A stretch of DNA of 64,000 bases from the NCBI RefSeq assembly GCF_030380735.1, contig NZ_JAUDRZ010000002.1, forward strand, positions 620,001-684,000, in the 5' to 3' direction. Numbering within the stretch: position 1 is the stretch's first letter; each line of letters starts with the position of its first letter. The notes beneath the pieces were generated by a model, which was not told the DNA's origin, did not search any database, and worked only from the letters and a program-made list of their open reading frames with translations. Positions 17,704-26,265 of the stretch are shown here, piece after piece. The stretch is from Rhizobium sp. S152 (GTDB lineage: Bacteria > Pseudomonadota > Alphaproteobacteria > Rhizobiales > Rhizobiaceae). A program made the translations under genes and the position numbers.

Positions 17704-19884
17704 CTAGTCCACCACAACAACTTCATGGTCGACGATGGCGTCGATAGCGAAGGTTACATAGTTGCCGTCGGTCTTTCCTTCGACTGTCTTCCCGCTAACA
17801 CGCAGGTTGATCTTCGCGGGCGCCTTCTCGATGCGAAGGCGGACAGTGACCGGACCGATCGGAACGAGGTCATACTGTCTTCCTGGGACGTTGGAGAGAA
17901 GGAGCCTGTTGTTAAGGTGAAGGATCTTGCGTCCACCCTGACGGTAGAGCTCAGCACTGATGACACCGTGGGTGCCCAACAGCTCCACCTTTCGTTCGTG
18001 GCCGATCGCATAATTCACTGCGTTGGCAATGATCTGCGCGTGGTCGGGATTGGCGTCACGCCCATAGCAGCGATCCAAATCGGCCACGAACCAGATCAGC
18101 TTGCCGCCGCTGGACGCGGTTTTGAGCGTGATGGCCGGAGTGTTTGACTTTGGTTCTCGCATCCACGACGTTTCCGGCGGAAAGATCGGGAAGTCCGAAA
18201 TGTAGGTTGCTAGCACTTCGGTCGACGCATCGACTTCAACGGTGGGGAGGAAGCCGCCGAATGGGATCGTGTCAGTCTCTTCCAGGCCTTGGAAAATTGG
18301 ACTACGCTCGGCTACACGCTCCGGCGCGGTCCGATCCTTCGGCCCATATGTGGACGAACGGTTCTCCGGAGCCAGGCGAAGGTAGGTGTGGCGCCCCCAA
18401 GTCTCGATATCGGGATTGATCGGACCAGTTCCACCAACGTTTCCTTCGCCCAATCGGACGCCGAACAGATCGCCGAGCGCGAACTTGCCACGCTGGTCAC
18501 CGTAATGCGTGGCCCTTGAAGTCTCGCCCGTTGCGATGACCGAACCGCCCTTGGCGACGAACTTCTCGACGTGCCGAACTTGCTCGTCGCTAAGTGCGCC
18601 GACGTTCGGCAGGATGATGCACTTCACGCGCTCGATGGCGGCTACGATATCGTCGGCGTGCAGCGGCACGTAGGGAATTGCATGGCGATCGAGAGCTTTC
18701 ACGACGCCTCGGAAAGGACCAATGGTTTTCTGCTCGACGTCGTCACGACCAAAGAAATCCTGGTTCTGCTGGCTCCAGACAACGCCAACTTCCGGTGTGA
18801 GCTCGCGATTGACGAGAACATCCTGATTCGCCTCATGCCACTGGAAGATTGGTTCGGCGGTCTGGTATTGGCGTCTGTCCTCATGCGACGCGCCGATGTG
18901 GTGCCACCATGGCTGGATACCACCTGCGAAGCCGGATGTGGCCCAGAGGCGAACTTCGGGTTTCGGCATGGAAGAAAGTCTGAAGACCGGAGCGCCAAGC
19001 TGGTACTGAGGTGTCGATTCAGGGATGAGTTTGTCCCAGCCCGCCAGTTCATGAAGCCGCTTGCCGGCCTCGGTGTTCTGCTCGAAGCCGTCGATAGCAT
19101 TGCGACGTTGATGGTCGAGCATAACGATCGGGGTGTGTTTGAGGATTTGCTGCAGGTCGATGAAGCGCTGGGAATTGTGGAGCGGCTCGCCACTGATCAT
19201 GCCCATCCAGGCGCAGTCGGGACCGCCGGCCTTGCGGGTGACTTCATTGTTGAACTTCCAGAGATCGGTGCGTCGCTCGAAGTTCCAACGCAGCCACTTG
19301 CGATAATTCTCGTCATCCCAGTTGTGTTCCCTTGGAAGCTCGCTGCCGCCGTAGGCACGGAACTGCGTTTTGCAGCTGTCGCAGTAGCAGATGTATTTGC
19401 GTGGAAGGCCTGCCCAGCTGTTGTCCGAGAAGCCATCCGGCTGGCTGCGCTCGATGATTTCTTCCATGATCGCCGGAAGGTATTCAGTGTAATAGGCGGA
19501 GCCGATGCAGGTCACGTACTTGTCAGCGAGGCGATAGGGTTCGCCGTTGATGTCCCGGCACACCCATTCCGAATGAGCCTCAAAGAAGTCCTGGGCGACG
19601 CGGTTCGAGTCCATGCGTGCAATAACCGCAAGGCCCTCGGCACGAGCTTCCTTGACGATCTCGCCATAAAGGTCGCGACCATCGAGCTTTACGGCGCGGT
19701 GATGGAGTTCGAACTTCGAGGGATAATATGCAACGATCCCGCCTGCGTTGACGATGACGCCCTGAACGCGGGTCTTGCGCCAATGCTCCCGCCAGAAGCT
19801 GCTGTCATACCGCTCAGGGTCGCACTCGACCAGATTGGTTTGGCCCCATCGCAGGGCTGTCTTATACCAGGGATCCTTGCTCAT
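17704..19884 (-). CDS. putative glycoside hydrolase, TIM barrel plus GH42-trimerisation-like domain
   Basis: This 726-residue protein has no signal peptide and is probably cytoplasmic. Residues about 1-330 resemble the 'hypothetical glycosyl hydrolase' TIM barrels (GHL6-like): GVIVNAGGIVAYYPSKFELHHRAVKLDGRDLYGEIVKEARAEGLAVIARMDSNR, a Cys pair in YICYCDSCK, and acidic residues in QPDGFSDNSWAG. Residues about 380-640 look like a beta-galactosidase trimerisation (class-I glutamine-amidotransferase-like) domain (CIILPNVGALSDEQVRHVEKFVAKGGSVIATGETS). A GGAGGA site supports the ATG at 19884. It is divergent from the family-5 ABC operon, and the shared promoter holds LacI-like and TTCC..GGAA sites. 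The substrate is unknown; a rare oligosaccharide or glycoside is likely. Confidence 0.75.
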   Translation of the reverse strand: MSKDPWYKTALRWGQTNLVECDPERYDSSFWREHWRKTRVQGVIVNAGGIVAYYPSKFELHHRAVKLDGRDLYGEIVKEARAEGLAVIARMDSNRVAQDFFEAHSEWVCRDINGEPYRLADKYVTCIGSAYYTEYLPAIMEEIIERSQPDGFSDNSWAGLPRKYICYCDSCKTQFRAYGGSELPREHNWDDENYRKWLRWNFERRTDLWKFNNEVTRKAGGPDCAWMGMISGEPLHNSQRFIDLQQILKHTPIVMLDHQRRNAIDGFEQNTEAGKRLHELAGWDKLIPESTPQYQLGAPVFRLSSMPKPEVRLWATSGFAGGIQPWWHHIGASHEDRRQYQTAEPIFQWHEANQDVLVNRELTPEVGVVWSQQNQDFFGRDDVEQKTIGPFRGVVKALDRHAIPYVPLHADDIVAAIERVKCIILPNVGALSDEQVRHVEKFVAKGGSVIATGETSRATHYGDQRGKFALGDLFGVRLGEGNVGGTGPINPDIETWGRHTYLRLAPENRSSTYGPKDRTAPERVAERSPIFQGLEETDTIPFGGFLPTVEVDASTEVLATYISDFPIFPPETSWMREPKSNTPAITLKTASSGGKLIWFVADLDRCYGRDANPDHAQIIANAVNYAIGHERKVELLGTHGVISAELYRQGGRKILHLNNRLLLSNVPGRQYDLVPIGPVTVRLRIEKAPAKINLRVSGKTVEGKTDGNYVTFAIDAIVDHEVVVVD

Positions 19885-19963
19885 TAATTCCTCCGCAAGT
19901 GGGTTGGTGTCGAGCAGAGAGCTACTCGAAATGAGCAGGCGCGCCAGACGTCTGGACCGTTCT

Positions 19964-20019
19964 TTCCGCGATACGGAAGGAAAATCAGGAATTTTTCAAA
20001 TCTCTTCCACGATGCGGAA
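19964..20019. promoter_or_regulatory. two palindromic operator-like repeats
   Basis: TTCCGCGATACGGAA (19964-19978) and TTCCACGATGCGGAA (20005-20019) are near-identical 15-bp elements with TTCC/GGAA inverted ends. Their starts are 41 bp apart, close to four helical turns. They lie between the divergent glycosidase and ABC receptor genes. An IclR- or other dimeric regulator could bind them; the IclR gene at 29401 is a candidate. Confidence 0.5.
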
Positions 20020-20050
20020 AAACTCTCGTCAAAAGCCTTGCGCATCGGCG

Positions 20051-20066
20051 TGACAGCGCTACCGTC
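20051..20066. promoter_or_regulatory. candidate LacI-family operator upstream of the family-5 ABC operon
   Basis: TGACAGCGCTACCGTC is centred on AGCGCT, the usual LacI-family core. It lies 67 bp before the ABC receptor ATG. A near copy (TGGCAGCGCTACCATC) lies at 29334-29349, upstream of the LacI gene that ends this cluster. Confidence 0.6.
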
Positions 20067-20132
20067 TGCCGAATTCCGGAGGAGGAATCTATGGCTCCGG
20101 CAGATCGAATATGCCCCAAGGGAGGGAAGCAC

Positions 20133-21752
20133 ATGAATCAATCAACCCGACGCGACTTCCTCAAGACTGCCAGTGCTCTGACCGCAGCGATGACCATGAC
20201 GGCGGTCATGAGTGGACGCGCCCACGCGCAAGGGACTGACACCATCAAGATTGCCTTCGCAGCCCGTGGGCTTCGAACAATGGATCCGATCAAGTCCATT
20301 CAAGGCGTGGACAATTGGGCGATCATCGCGATCTATGACAAGCTCGTCGATCTTCCGAGATGGAATTTTCCATCGAAGCAGGACGAACTTGAGCCTCGTC
20401 TTGCGACGGCATGGTCGAGTTCAGAAGACGCAAAGACATGGACCGTCGAACTCCGAAAGGGCGTCAAGTTCCACAAGAACTACGGTGAGTTCACCTCTGA
20501 AGACGTTAAGTTCACCTTCGAGCGGGTCATCGACGAGAAGCGCGTCGGCGGTGTTCGGCCGAAGTTCCAGAACATCCAGGGTGTCGATACGGATGGTCCC
20601 AACAAGGCGATCTTCCATCTGAAGTCGCCCGATCCGCTGTTCCTGCTCGGCGCTCTTAGCGACTACGACGGTGCGATCCTCAGCAAGAAAGCCGTCGAGG
20701 AACTCGGCGAAGATAAAGTGGCGACCAATCCGATTGGAACGGGCGTCTACATGCTTGAGTCGATCGCGTCGGATCCCTCTCAGGGCGTAACACTGACGGC
20801 TAACCCCGACTACTGGGATAAGCCCGCCGCCACGCCGAAGCTCCAGTGCATGTATATTGCCGACACGACGGCACGCACTCTTGCTCTGCTTTCCGGCAAC
20901 GTCCACATGATTGAAGGCGTACGGGCTCCGGGCTGGGCCGATTCGATGAAGCAGCGCGACCCAACTCTGTTGTTCGATGTCGTCAGCCCAGGTAGCTTGT
21001 TCACGATCCATTTCAATCTGACCAAGAAGCCCTTCGACGACCTCAAGGTTCGCCAGGCGTTGTTCTACGGCATCGACCGCGACGAGATTGCCACGGCTAT
21101 CGCCCCGGTTAGCAAGCGTATCTATGGACTCAATCCCCCGACCTTCCCAGGGGGGTTCACTGAGGAAACGCTTCCCGCTGAGGTCGCCTACAAATACGAT
21201 CCGGACAAGGCGAAAGCGCTTCTTGCCGAGGCCGGGTTTGATGGCAACCTCAGCTTCAAGGTCGATACGTCACAGCGGGAAGACTATTCATCAGTGATGT
21301 TGATGATCCAGGACCAGTTGCGCCGCATCGGCGTCAACATGGACCTGAATATCAAGGATCACACGGCGTTCCATGCCGACCAGAACCAGGGAACCAACAC
21401 CCTCACGCAGCAGTCGACGGCCTTCGCTCCGGTGCCGACCCAAGTCTTCCTGACATATCTGCCGAAGACGGTCGAGGTGAAGTCCGATGGCAAAGGTGGC
21501 ACGAACTACAGCCACTACGGTGTCGTCATGCCCGGCATTGACGACCAGTTGAACCAAGCGTTGGCCGAGCCTAACCTGGACAAGAGGTTGGCCGCGGTCC
21601 AGCAGATGGACGTGCAGGTCCTCAAGGACGCGGTTGTCATGCCAGTGGTGACGAACGGCTTTATGATCGTTCGTTCGCCGAAACTCGAACTCGGCTTCAA
21701 GGTGGAGTCCGGATACGTCAACTGGCCTCTGTCACAAGCGCACTCCGCTTAA
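20133..21752 (+). CDS. family-5 (oligopeptide/oligosaccharide-type) ABC substrate-binding protein
   Basis: This 539-residue exported receptor has a twin-arginine signal, NQSTRRDFLKTASALTAAMTM, then AHAQ. The mature part has SBP_bac_5 features: GLRTMDPIKSIQG at the start, LEPRLATAWSSSEDAKTWTVELRKGVKFHKNYGEFTSEDVKFTFERV, and PFDDLKVRQALFYGIDRDEIA. I chose the ATG at 20133, preceded by GGGAGGGAAGC, rather than an upstream in-frame ATG at 20091 that would precede the Tat signal with 14 extra residues. It is the first gene of a five-gene operon through 28131. Family-5 receptors bind peptides but also glycosides; the flanking hydrolases point to sugar cargo. Confidence 0.94.
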   Translation: MNQSTRRDFLKTASALTAAMTMTAVMSGRAHAQGTDTIKIAFAARGLRTMDPIKSIQGVDNWAIIAIYDKLVDLPRWNFPSKQDELEPRLATAWSSSEDAKTWTVELRKGVKFHKNYGEFTSEDVKFTFERVIDEKRVGGVRPKFQNIQGVDTDGPNKAIFHLKSPDPLFLLGALSDYDGAILSKKAVEELGEDKVATNPIGTGVYMLESIASDPSQGVTLTANPDYWDKPAATPKLQCMYIADTTARTLALLSGNVHMIEGVRAPGWADSMKQRDPTLLFDVVSPGSLFTIHFNLTKKPFDDLKVRQALFYGIDRDEIATAIAPVSKRIYGLNPPTFPGGFTEETLPAEVAYKYDPDKAKALLAEAGFDGNLSFKVDTSQREDYSSVMLMIQDQLRRIGVNMDLNIKDHTAFHADQNQGTNTLTQQSTAFAPVPTQVFLTYLPKTVEVKSDGKGGTNYSHYGVVMPGIDDQLNQALAEPNLDKRLAAVQQMDVQVLKDAVVMPVVTNGFMIVRSPKLELGFKVESGYVNWPLSQAHSA

Positions 21753-21826
21753 CGCAGGACTGCCGTTAGGATTGGCCGGGCGAGGCGGCCAATCCCAAAC
21801 TTTCAGATTTTGGGAGGAGTAGTTCC

Positions 21827-24436
21827 GTGTCGATTTTGGCATCGAACATGAATATCTGCATTCCGTTAGGATTGCGTGACGAGGCTGGTGCGATCCTTTG
21901 GGCGGCCAACGAGGTGGTACGCGCGCTTGAACTGCATGATGTCAGGGCGGAGGTCGTGACCGCTGCCGTAGGCGCTGATGTCGTCGCGGAAATTGGCCAA
22001 CTGTCCGTCGCCTCACGGGAGGGGCTTTCATTGCCCGCGGCGCCCGAGAGCCTTGCATTGATCAAGAGCGGAGAGCAGATCTTTGCCTGGGGCTCAGACA
22101 TCCGCGGTCTGGTCTACGCTCTGACAGAACTCGCAGACAGGGTGCGCACGTCGCAGGGCGGCGAGCTTTTTGCGGGAACATTCCCGCTGGTCGAGACGCC
22201 GACGGCTCGCGTCAGGTCGATGGCCCGCCTTTTTTGTGCCGAGCACGAAGACAAGGTTTGGTTCTACAGCAAGAACCAGTGGCGCGAATACCTGTCGATG
22301 CTGGCCTCCAACCGCTTCAACCGTTTCTCGCTCACGCTTGGGATGGGCTATAACTACCCCTATCACAACCCGTGGATATCAGACGTCTACTTCTACTTCC
22401 CGTATCCTTTCCTCTTCTCTCTTCAGGGCTACGATGTCGATGTGAAGGAGTTGCCCGCCGATGAGCGCGAACTCAATCTCGAGATGCTCAAATTCATAGG
22501 CCGGGAGGCTGCCAGGCGTGGATTGGAGTTCCAGCTGGCACTCTGGACCCAGCGCTACGATTTCGATGATGTCCCCAATGCCAACTACACGGTTCGCGGT
22601 GTCACAAACGAGAACCTTGCGCCTTATTGCAGGGACGCGATCTCGCACGTCCTGACGGAAGTCCCGCAGATAACAGGACTGACGTTCCGCGTGCACGTTG
22701 AAGGCGGAATTGCAGAGGGCGAGTATGGTTTCTGGGAGACGGCGTTTTCAGGGGTCGCTGCCTGCGGTCGGCCGGTCGAAATCGACATGCATGGGAAGGG
22801 GCTGGACTTCAAGCTGATCGATCTCGCGCGTCGATCGGGAATGCCAGTGGCCGCTTCGCCAAAATATCTGGCAGAGCATATGGGCCTGCCTTACCATCAG
22901 TCGGCTATCCGCGATCGCGAATACCCCCCGGAACAGGCCAGAAGCGCCAGGGAGAAGCTAAGCGAAGGGTCGCGTAAGTTCCTTCGCTACTCGTACGGGG
23001 ATCTTCTGGACGTCGACAAGGACTACATGGTCATCTACCGCATCTGGCCCGGAACCCAGCGCGTCTTGCTATGGGGCGATCCCTCCTTCGCGGCAGGATA
23101 TTCGAGGAGCTCGATGTTCGCGGGATCCGACGGTGTGGAGTGGTGCGAGCCGCAAAGTTTCAAGGGGCGCATGGGAACAGCGGTGCCCGGGCAGCGCTTC
23201 AGCTATCAAAAACAGGGTCTCCCGACAGCTCAAGACTGGAAGAAGTACGAGTATCAGTACCGAGTCTGGGGACGACGGCTGTACAATCCAGAAAGCCCCA
23301 GCGAAGGATGGATGCGCTGGCTCGAGCTGGAATGCGGTGAGGCTGCAGATGCGTGCGAGCAGGGACTTTCATGGGCGAGCCGCGTCCTCCCACTAATCAC
23401 CCTGGCTCACGGGCCGTCTGTTTCCAACAATCACTATTGGCCGGAGATCTACACCAATTTGGGCTTCATCGAAGGCGCTGCGGGAAGTCGCGCCTACGGC
23501 TTCGACATGGATGCACCAACTCGCTTCGGGAATGCTCCAACGTTCGATCCGGTGCTTTTCGCGAATGCACGGGAGTATGCTGAGGCGCTCTTGAGTGGAA
23601 AAACATTGGAAAAATACTCACCGCTTGATGTTGCCGACTGGTTGGACGAGATGGCCGCCGGTTGCAACGCAGCCGCAGACACCGCGTCTTCAGCTATGGG
23701 CTGGGACCGTGCCGAGACCCAGCGGATCGTCTCCGATGTGAAGATCCTCAGCGCTATCGCAGGCTACTTCGCAGAGCGCTTCCGCGCCGCCTGCTGGGCG
23801 GAACTGTTTATCGCGACGAAGGCGACCAGGATGATCGCTCCGCTGGTGAAACATGCGACGAAGGCTGTCGAGCACTGGAGGCAGGCTTCCAACGTTTCGA
23901 AAGGGCTCTATCACGATGACATTACCTACGGTCCTCAGTCATGGCTTCGCGGATCCTGGCATTCTCGCCTTCCGGAAATGGAGGCCGAGCTGCTCGACCT
24001 GGTCGCGCTGCAAGGCTACGGCGGGACGGAGAGCGTACCAGCGAATGACGCGGCGGTAGCCGCCGCCAAAGCAATCAACGCTCACAAGGCTCTGCATCGC
24101 CAGATGGGGAACCTCGCGTATCCAGAAGAATTCGCCGCAGGTGAACCACTTCGTGTTCACCACAAGGCAGAGGTCGATGCGACCGTCACCCTCCACTATC
24201 GCCACGTCAATCAGGCTGAACGGTGGGAGACCGTCTCGATGGAGCGGTCCGGCGACAGCTACCTCGGCGAAATTCCGAGTGCCTATACGGCAAGCAAATA
24301 TCACCTGCAGTTCTTCGTGAGCTACTCCTCGGGGGGAGAGACGAAGATCATTCCTGGTTTGGCCGCAGATCTTGCGAACGAACCCTATGCCACCTCGCTA
24401 CAACGGCGCGCCAATGGTGACGGGAGGTCACTGTGA
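21827..24436 (+). CDS. large putative glycoside hydrolase (GH67/GH20-like architecture)
   Basis: This 869-residue cytoplasmic protein has no signal peptide and starts at a GTG at 21827 with GGGAGGAG 7 bp upstream. Residues about 10-115 resemble the alpha/beta N-terminal domain of GH20/GH67-type enzymes (LIKSGEQIFAWGSDIRGLVYALTELAD). A barrel-like region follows (RVRSMARLFCAEHEDKVWFYSKNQWREYLSMLASNRFNRFSLTLGMGY; FRVHVEGGIAEGEYGFWE), with Glu/Asp residues that could be catalytic. The C-terminal 100 residues look like a beta-sandwich. I cannot assign a family by eye. Placement inside an ABC import operon argues for intracellular cleavage of an imported glycoside. It overlaps the next permease gene by 4 bp. 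Confidence 0.7.
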   Translation: MSILASNMNICIPLGLRDEAGAILWAANEVVRALELHDVRAEVVTAAVGADVVAEIGQLSVASREGLSLPAAPESLALIKSGEQIFAWGSDIRGLVYALTELADRVRTSQGGELFAGTFPLVETPTARVRSMARLFCAEHEDKVWFYSKNQWREYLSMLASNRFNRFSLTLGMGYNYPYHNPWISDVYFYFPYPFLFSLQGYDVDVKELPADERELNLEMLKFIGREAARRGLEFQLALWTQRYDFDDVPNANYTVRGVTNENLAPYCRDAISHVLTEVPQITGLTFRVHVEGGIAEGEYGFWETAFSGVAACGRPVEIDMHGKGLDFKLIDLARRSGMPVAASPKYLAEHMGLPYHQSAIRDREYPPEQARSAREKLSEGSRKFLRYSYGDLLDVDKDYMVIYRIWPGTQRVLLWGDPSFAAGYSRSSMFAGSDGVEWCEPQSFKGRMGTAVPGQRFSYQKQGLPTAQDWKKYEYQYRVWGRRLYNPESPSEGWMRWLELECGEAADACEQGLSWASRVLPLITLAHGPSVSNNHYWPEIYTNLGFIEGAAGSRAYGFDMDAPTRFGNAPTFDPVLFANAREYAEALLSGKTLEKYSPLDVADWLDEMAAGCNAAADTASSAMGWDRAETQRIVSDVKILSAIAGYFAERFRAACWAELFIATKATRMIAPLVKHATKAVEHWRQASNVSKGLYHDDITYGPQSWLRGSWHSRLPEMEAELLDLVALQGYGGTESVPANDAAVAAAKAINAHKALHRQMGNLAYPEEFAAGEPLRVHHKAEVDATVTLHYRHVNQAERWETVSMERSGDSYLGEIPSAYTASKYHLQFFVSYSSGGETKIIPGLAADLANEPYATSLQRRANGDGRSL

Positions 24437-25368
24437 TAAAATACATCCTCATGAGGCTGCTGGACGCCATCCCAACAGTCTTCCTCGTTCTGCTCCTCGT
24501 CTTCATCGCCATGCGCATCTTGCCGGGCGACCCAGCTATCGCTGCACTTGGAGATGCCGCCACCCCAGAGCAGTTGGCACTGTTCAGAGAGAAGATGGGG
24601 CTGAATGCCCCGCTCTGGCTACAGTTCGTCAATTTCCTGAAGGGGGTGCTCACGCTCGACCTTGGAACTTCGATGATGAACAACCAGAACGTCGTCGGGC
24701 TGATTTTCTATAATCTGCCGTACACGCTCGAACTCACACTCACAGCAATGCTCATGGGCGTCGCAGCGGGGCTGCCCCTCGGAGTGTTTGCAGCCAGAAA
24801 CCGGAACAAGGCTCCAGACAGCTTTGTTCGCGGATTTTCCCTGATTGGCTATGCGGTTCCCGACTTCTATCTCGGCGCTCTTCTTTTGATCGTCTTCTCC
24901 CTCAATCTCGGATGGTTTCCAATCAACGGTGGCGGCGAGGGCTTCATCGACCGGATGTATCACATCTTCCTTCCGGCGCTGACGCTGGCGTTCGTCAAGG
25001 CGGCCTTCGTGGGACGGCTGAGCCGCACGGCGCTGCTCGAGGTTCTGAGCAAGGATTTCGTCAGGACCGCCCGGGCCAAGGGCGCCACTGAAAACCGCAT
25101 TGTCTATAAGCACGGACTTCGCAATGCGCTCCTGCCTCTTACCACCGGACTGGGTCTCAGCACGCTGGCGACCTTCTCTGGTTCAGTTGCCATCGAGTTG
25201 GTGTTCAACCGTCCCGGCATCGGAAAACTGCTGATCAGCGCGATCGCCGAGCGAGACTACGCGATCATCCAGGGTGGGATCGTTGTTCTCGCCATGTGCG
25301 TGGTCCTGATCAACCTGCTGATGGACATCCTCTACATCATCGTTGACCCCAGAATAAGGATGCAGTGA
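24433..25368 (+). CDS. family-5 ABC transporter permease (DppB-like)
   Basis: This 311-residue permease has the N-terminal signature MIKYILMRLLDAIPTVFLVLLLVFIAMRILPGDPA, typical of DppB/OppB. The cytoplasmic EAA loop is visible as LLEVLSKDFVRTARAKGATENRIVYKHGLRNALLP (about residues 200-234). The start is a GTG at 24433 overlapping the stop of the hydrolase gene, with GGGAGG 5 bp before it. It pairs with the DppC-like protein encoded next. Confidence 0.95.
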   Translation: MIKYILMRLLDAIPTVFLVLLLVFIAMRILPGDPAIAALGDAATPEQLALFREKMGLNAPLWLQFVNFLKGVLTLDLGTSMMNNQNVVGLIFYNLPYTLELTLTAMLMGVAAGLPLGVFAARNRNKAPDSFVRGFSLIGYAVPDFYLGALLLIVFSLNLGWFPINGGGEGFIDRMYHIFLPALTLAFVKAAFVGRLSRTALLEVLSKDFVRTARAKGATENRIVYKHGLRNALLPLTTGLGLSTLATFSGSVAIELVFNRPGIGKLLISAIAERDYAIIQGGIVVLAMCVVLINLLMDILYIIVDPRIRMQ

Positions 25369-26252
25369 TGAGCACGGTATCGGAAACGTCTTCCCATCTG
25401 ATGGCGCCGCAACCAGGCCCGTTTCACGCTCTCAGATCCATCCTCCTCCGGCGCCCGGGCACGATCGTGGCAACGGCTATCGTGTGCACGCTGGTCGTCG
25501 TGGCTGTGTTCGCTCCATGGATCGCTCCCTATGACCCGCTGAGCCAATCTATCATCAAGGTCAACAAGATGCCGAGTTGGACCAACTGGCTGGGCACCGA
25601 CCAATTCGGCAGAGACGTGCTTTCCCGCATGATCTACGGATCGCGGAATTCTCTTCTGTTCGGCTTGATTTCGCCTTTCGCCGCGGCAGTGGTCGGAACC
25701 ACGATTGGTGTTATCGCGGGCTACTTCGGCGGTGTCGTCGATCGTGTCATCTCCCGCTTGATCGATCTGCTCCTTGCCTTTCCCGAATTGCTTCTCGCAA
25801 TCATGATTGCTGCCGTCCTCGGTGGTGGGTTCTGGAACGTCATCGTCGTGATTACGGTTGCCTTCGTGCCAGGCTTCGCCCGCGTTGCAAGAGCGCAGAC
25901 GCTTTCAGTCAAGCATGAGCCCTATGTCGAGGCGGCCGTATCGATGGGTGTCAGCACGCCCTGGATCATTTTCCGGCACATTATACCCAACATCATGGCA
26001 CCGATCGTCGTCTTGATGATGCTCTGGGTCGCATCGGCAATCCGCCTTGAGGCGTCGCTGAGCTTCCTCGGCATTGGTACGCAGCCGCCGAATCCAAGCT
26101 GGGGCAACATCATTCGTGACGGCCTCAACAATATATTCGGCTCCTCCTGGCCGATCATCGGCGCAGGGGCCGCGATTACTCTGGTGGTCCTGTCCTTCAA
26201 TCTGATCGGCGATGCCATTCGCGACGCCATCGATCCCTCGACGTCTGACTGA
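25368..26252 (+). CDS. family-5 ABC transporter permease (DppC-like)
   Basis: This 294-residue permease has the family's LGTDQFGRDVLSRMIYGSRNSL motif (about residues 74-95) and the EAA loop ALRVARAQTLSVKHEPYVEAAVSMGVSTPWIIFRHIIPN-type stretch. AATAAGGA upstream favours the ATG at 25368, which overlaps the previous stop; a GTG at 25365 is possible. It forms the membrane pore together with the DppB-like partner. Confidence 0.95.
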   Translation: MSTVSETSSHLMAPQPGPFHALRSILLRRPGTIVATAIVCTLVVVAVFAPWIAPYDPLSQSIIKVNKMPSWTNWLGTDQFGRDVLSRMIYGSRNSLLFGLISPFAAAVVGTTIGVIAGYFGGVVDRVISRLIDLLLAFPELLLAIMIAAVLGGGFWNVIVVITVAFVPGFARVARAQTLSVKHEPYVEAAVSMGVSTPWIIFRHIIPNIMAPIVVLMMLWVASAIRLEASLSFLGIGTQPPNPSWGNIIRDGLNNIFGSSWPIIGAGAAITLVVLSFNLIGDAIRDAIDPSTSD

Positions 26253-26265
26253 TCCGGAGTATTTC

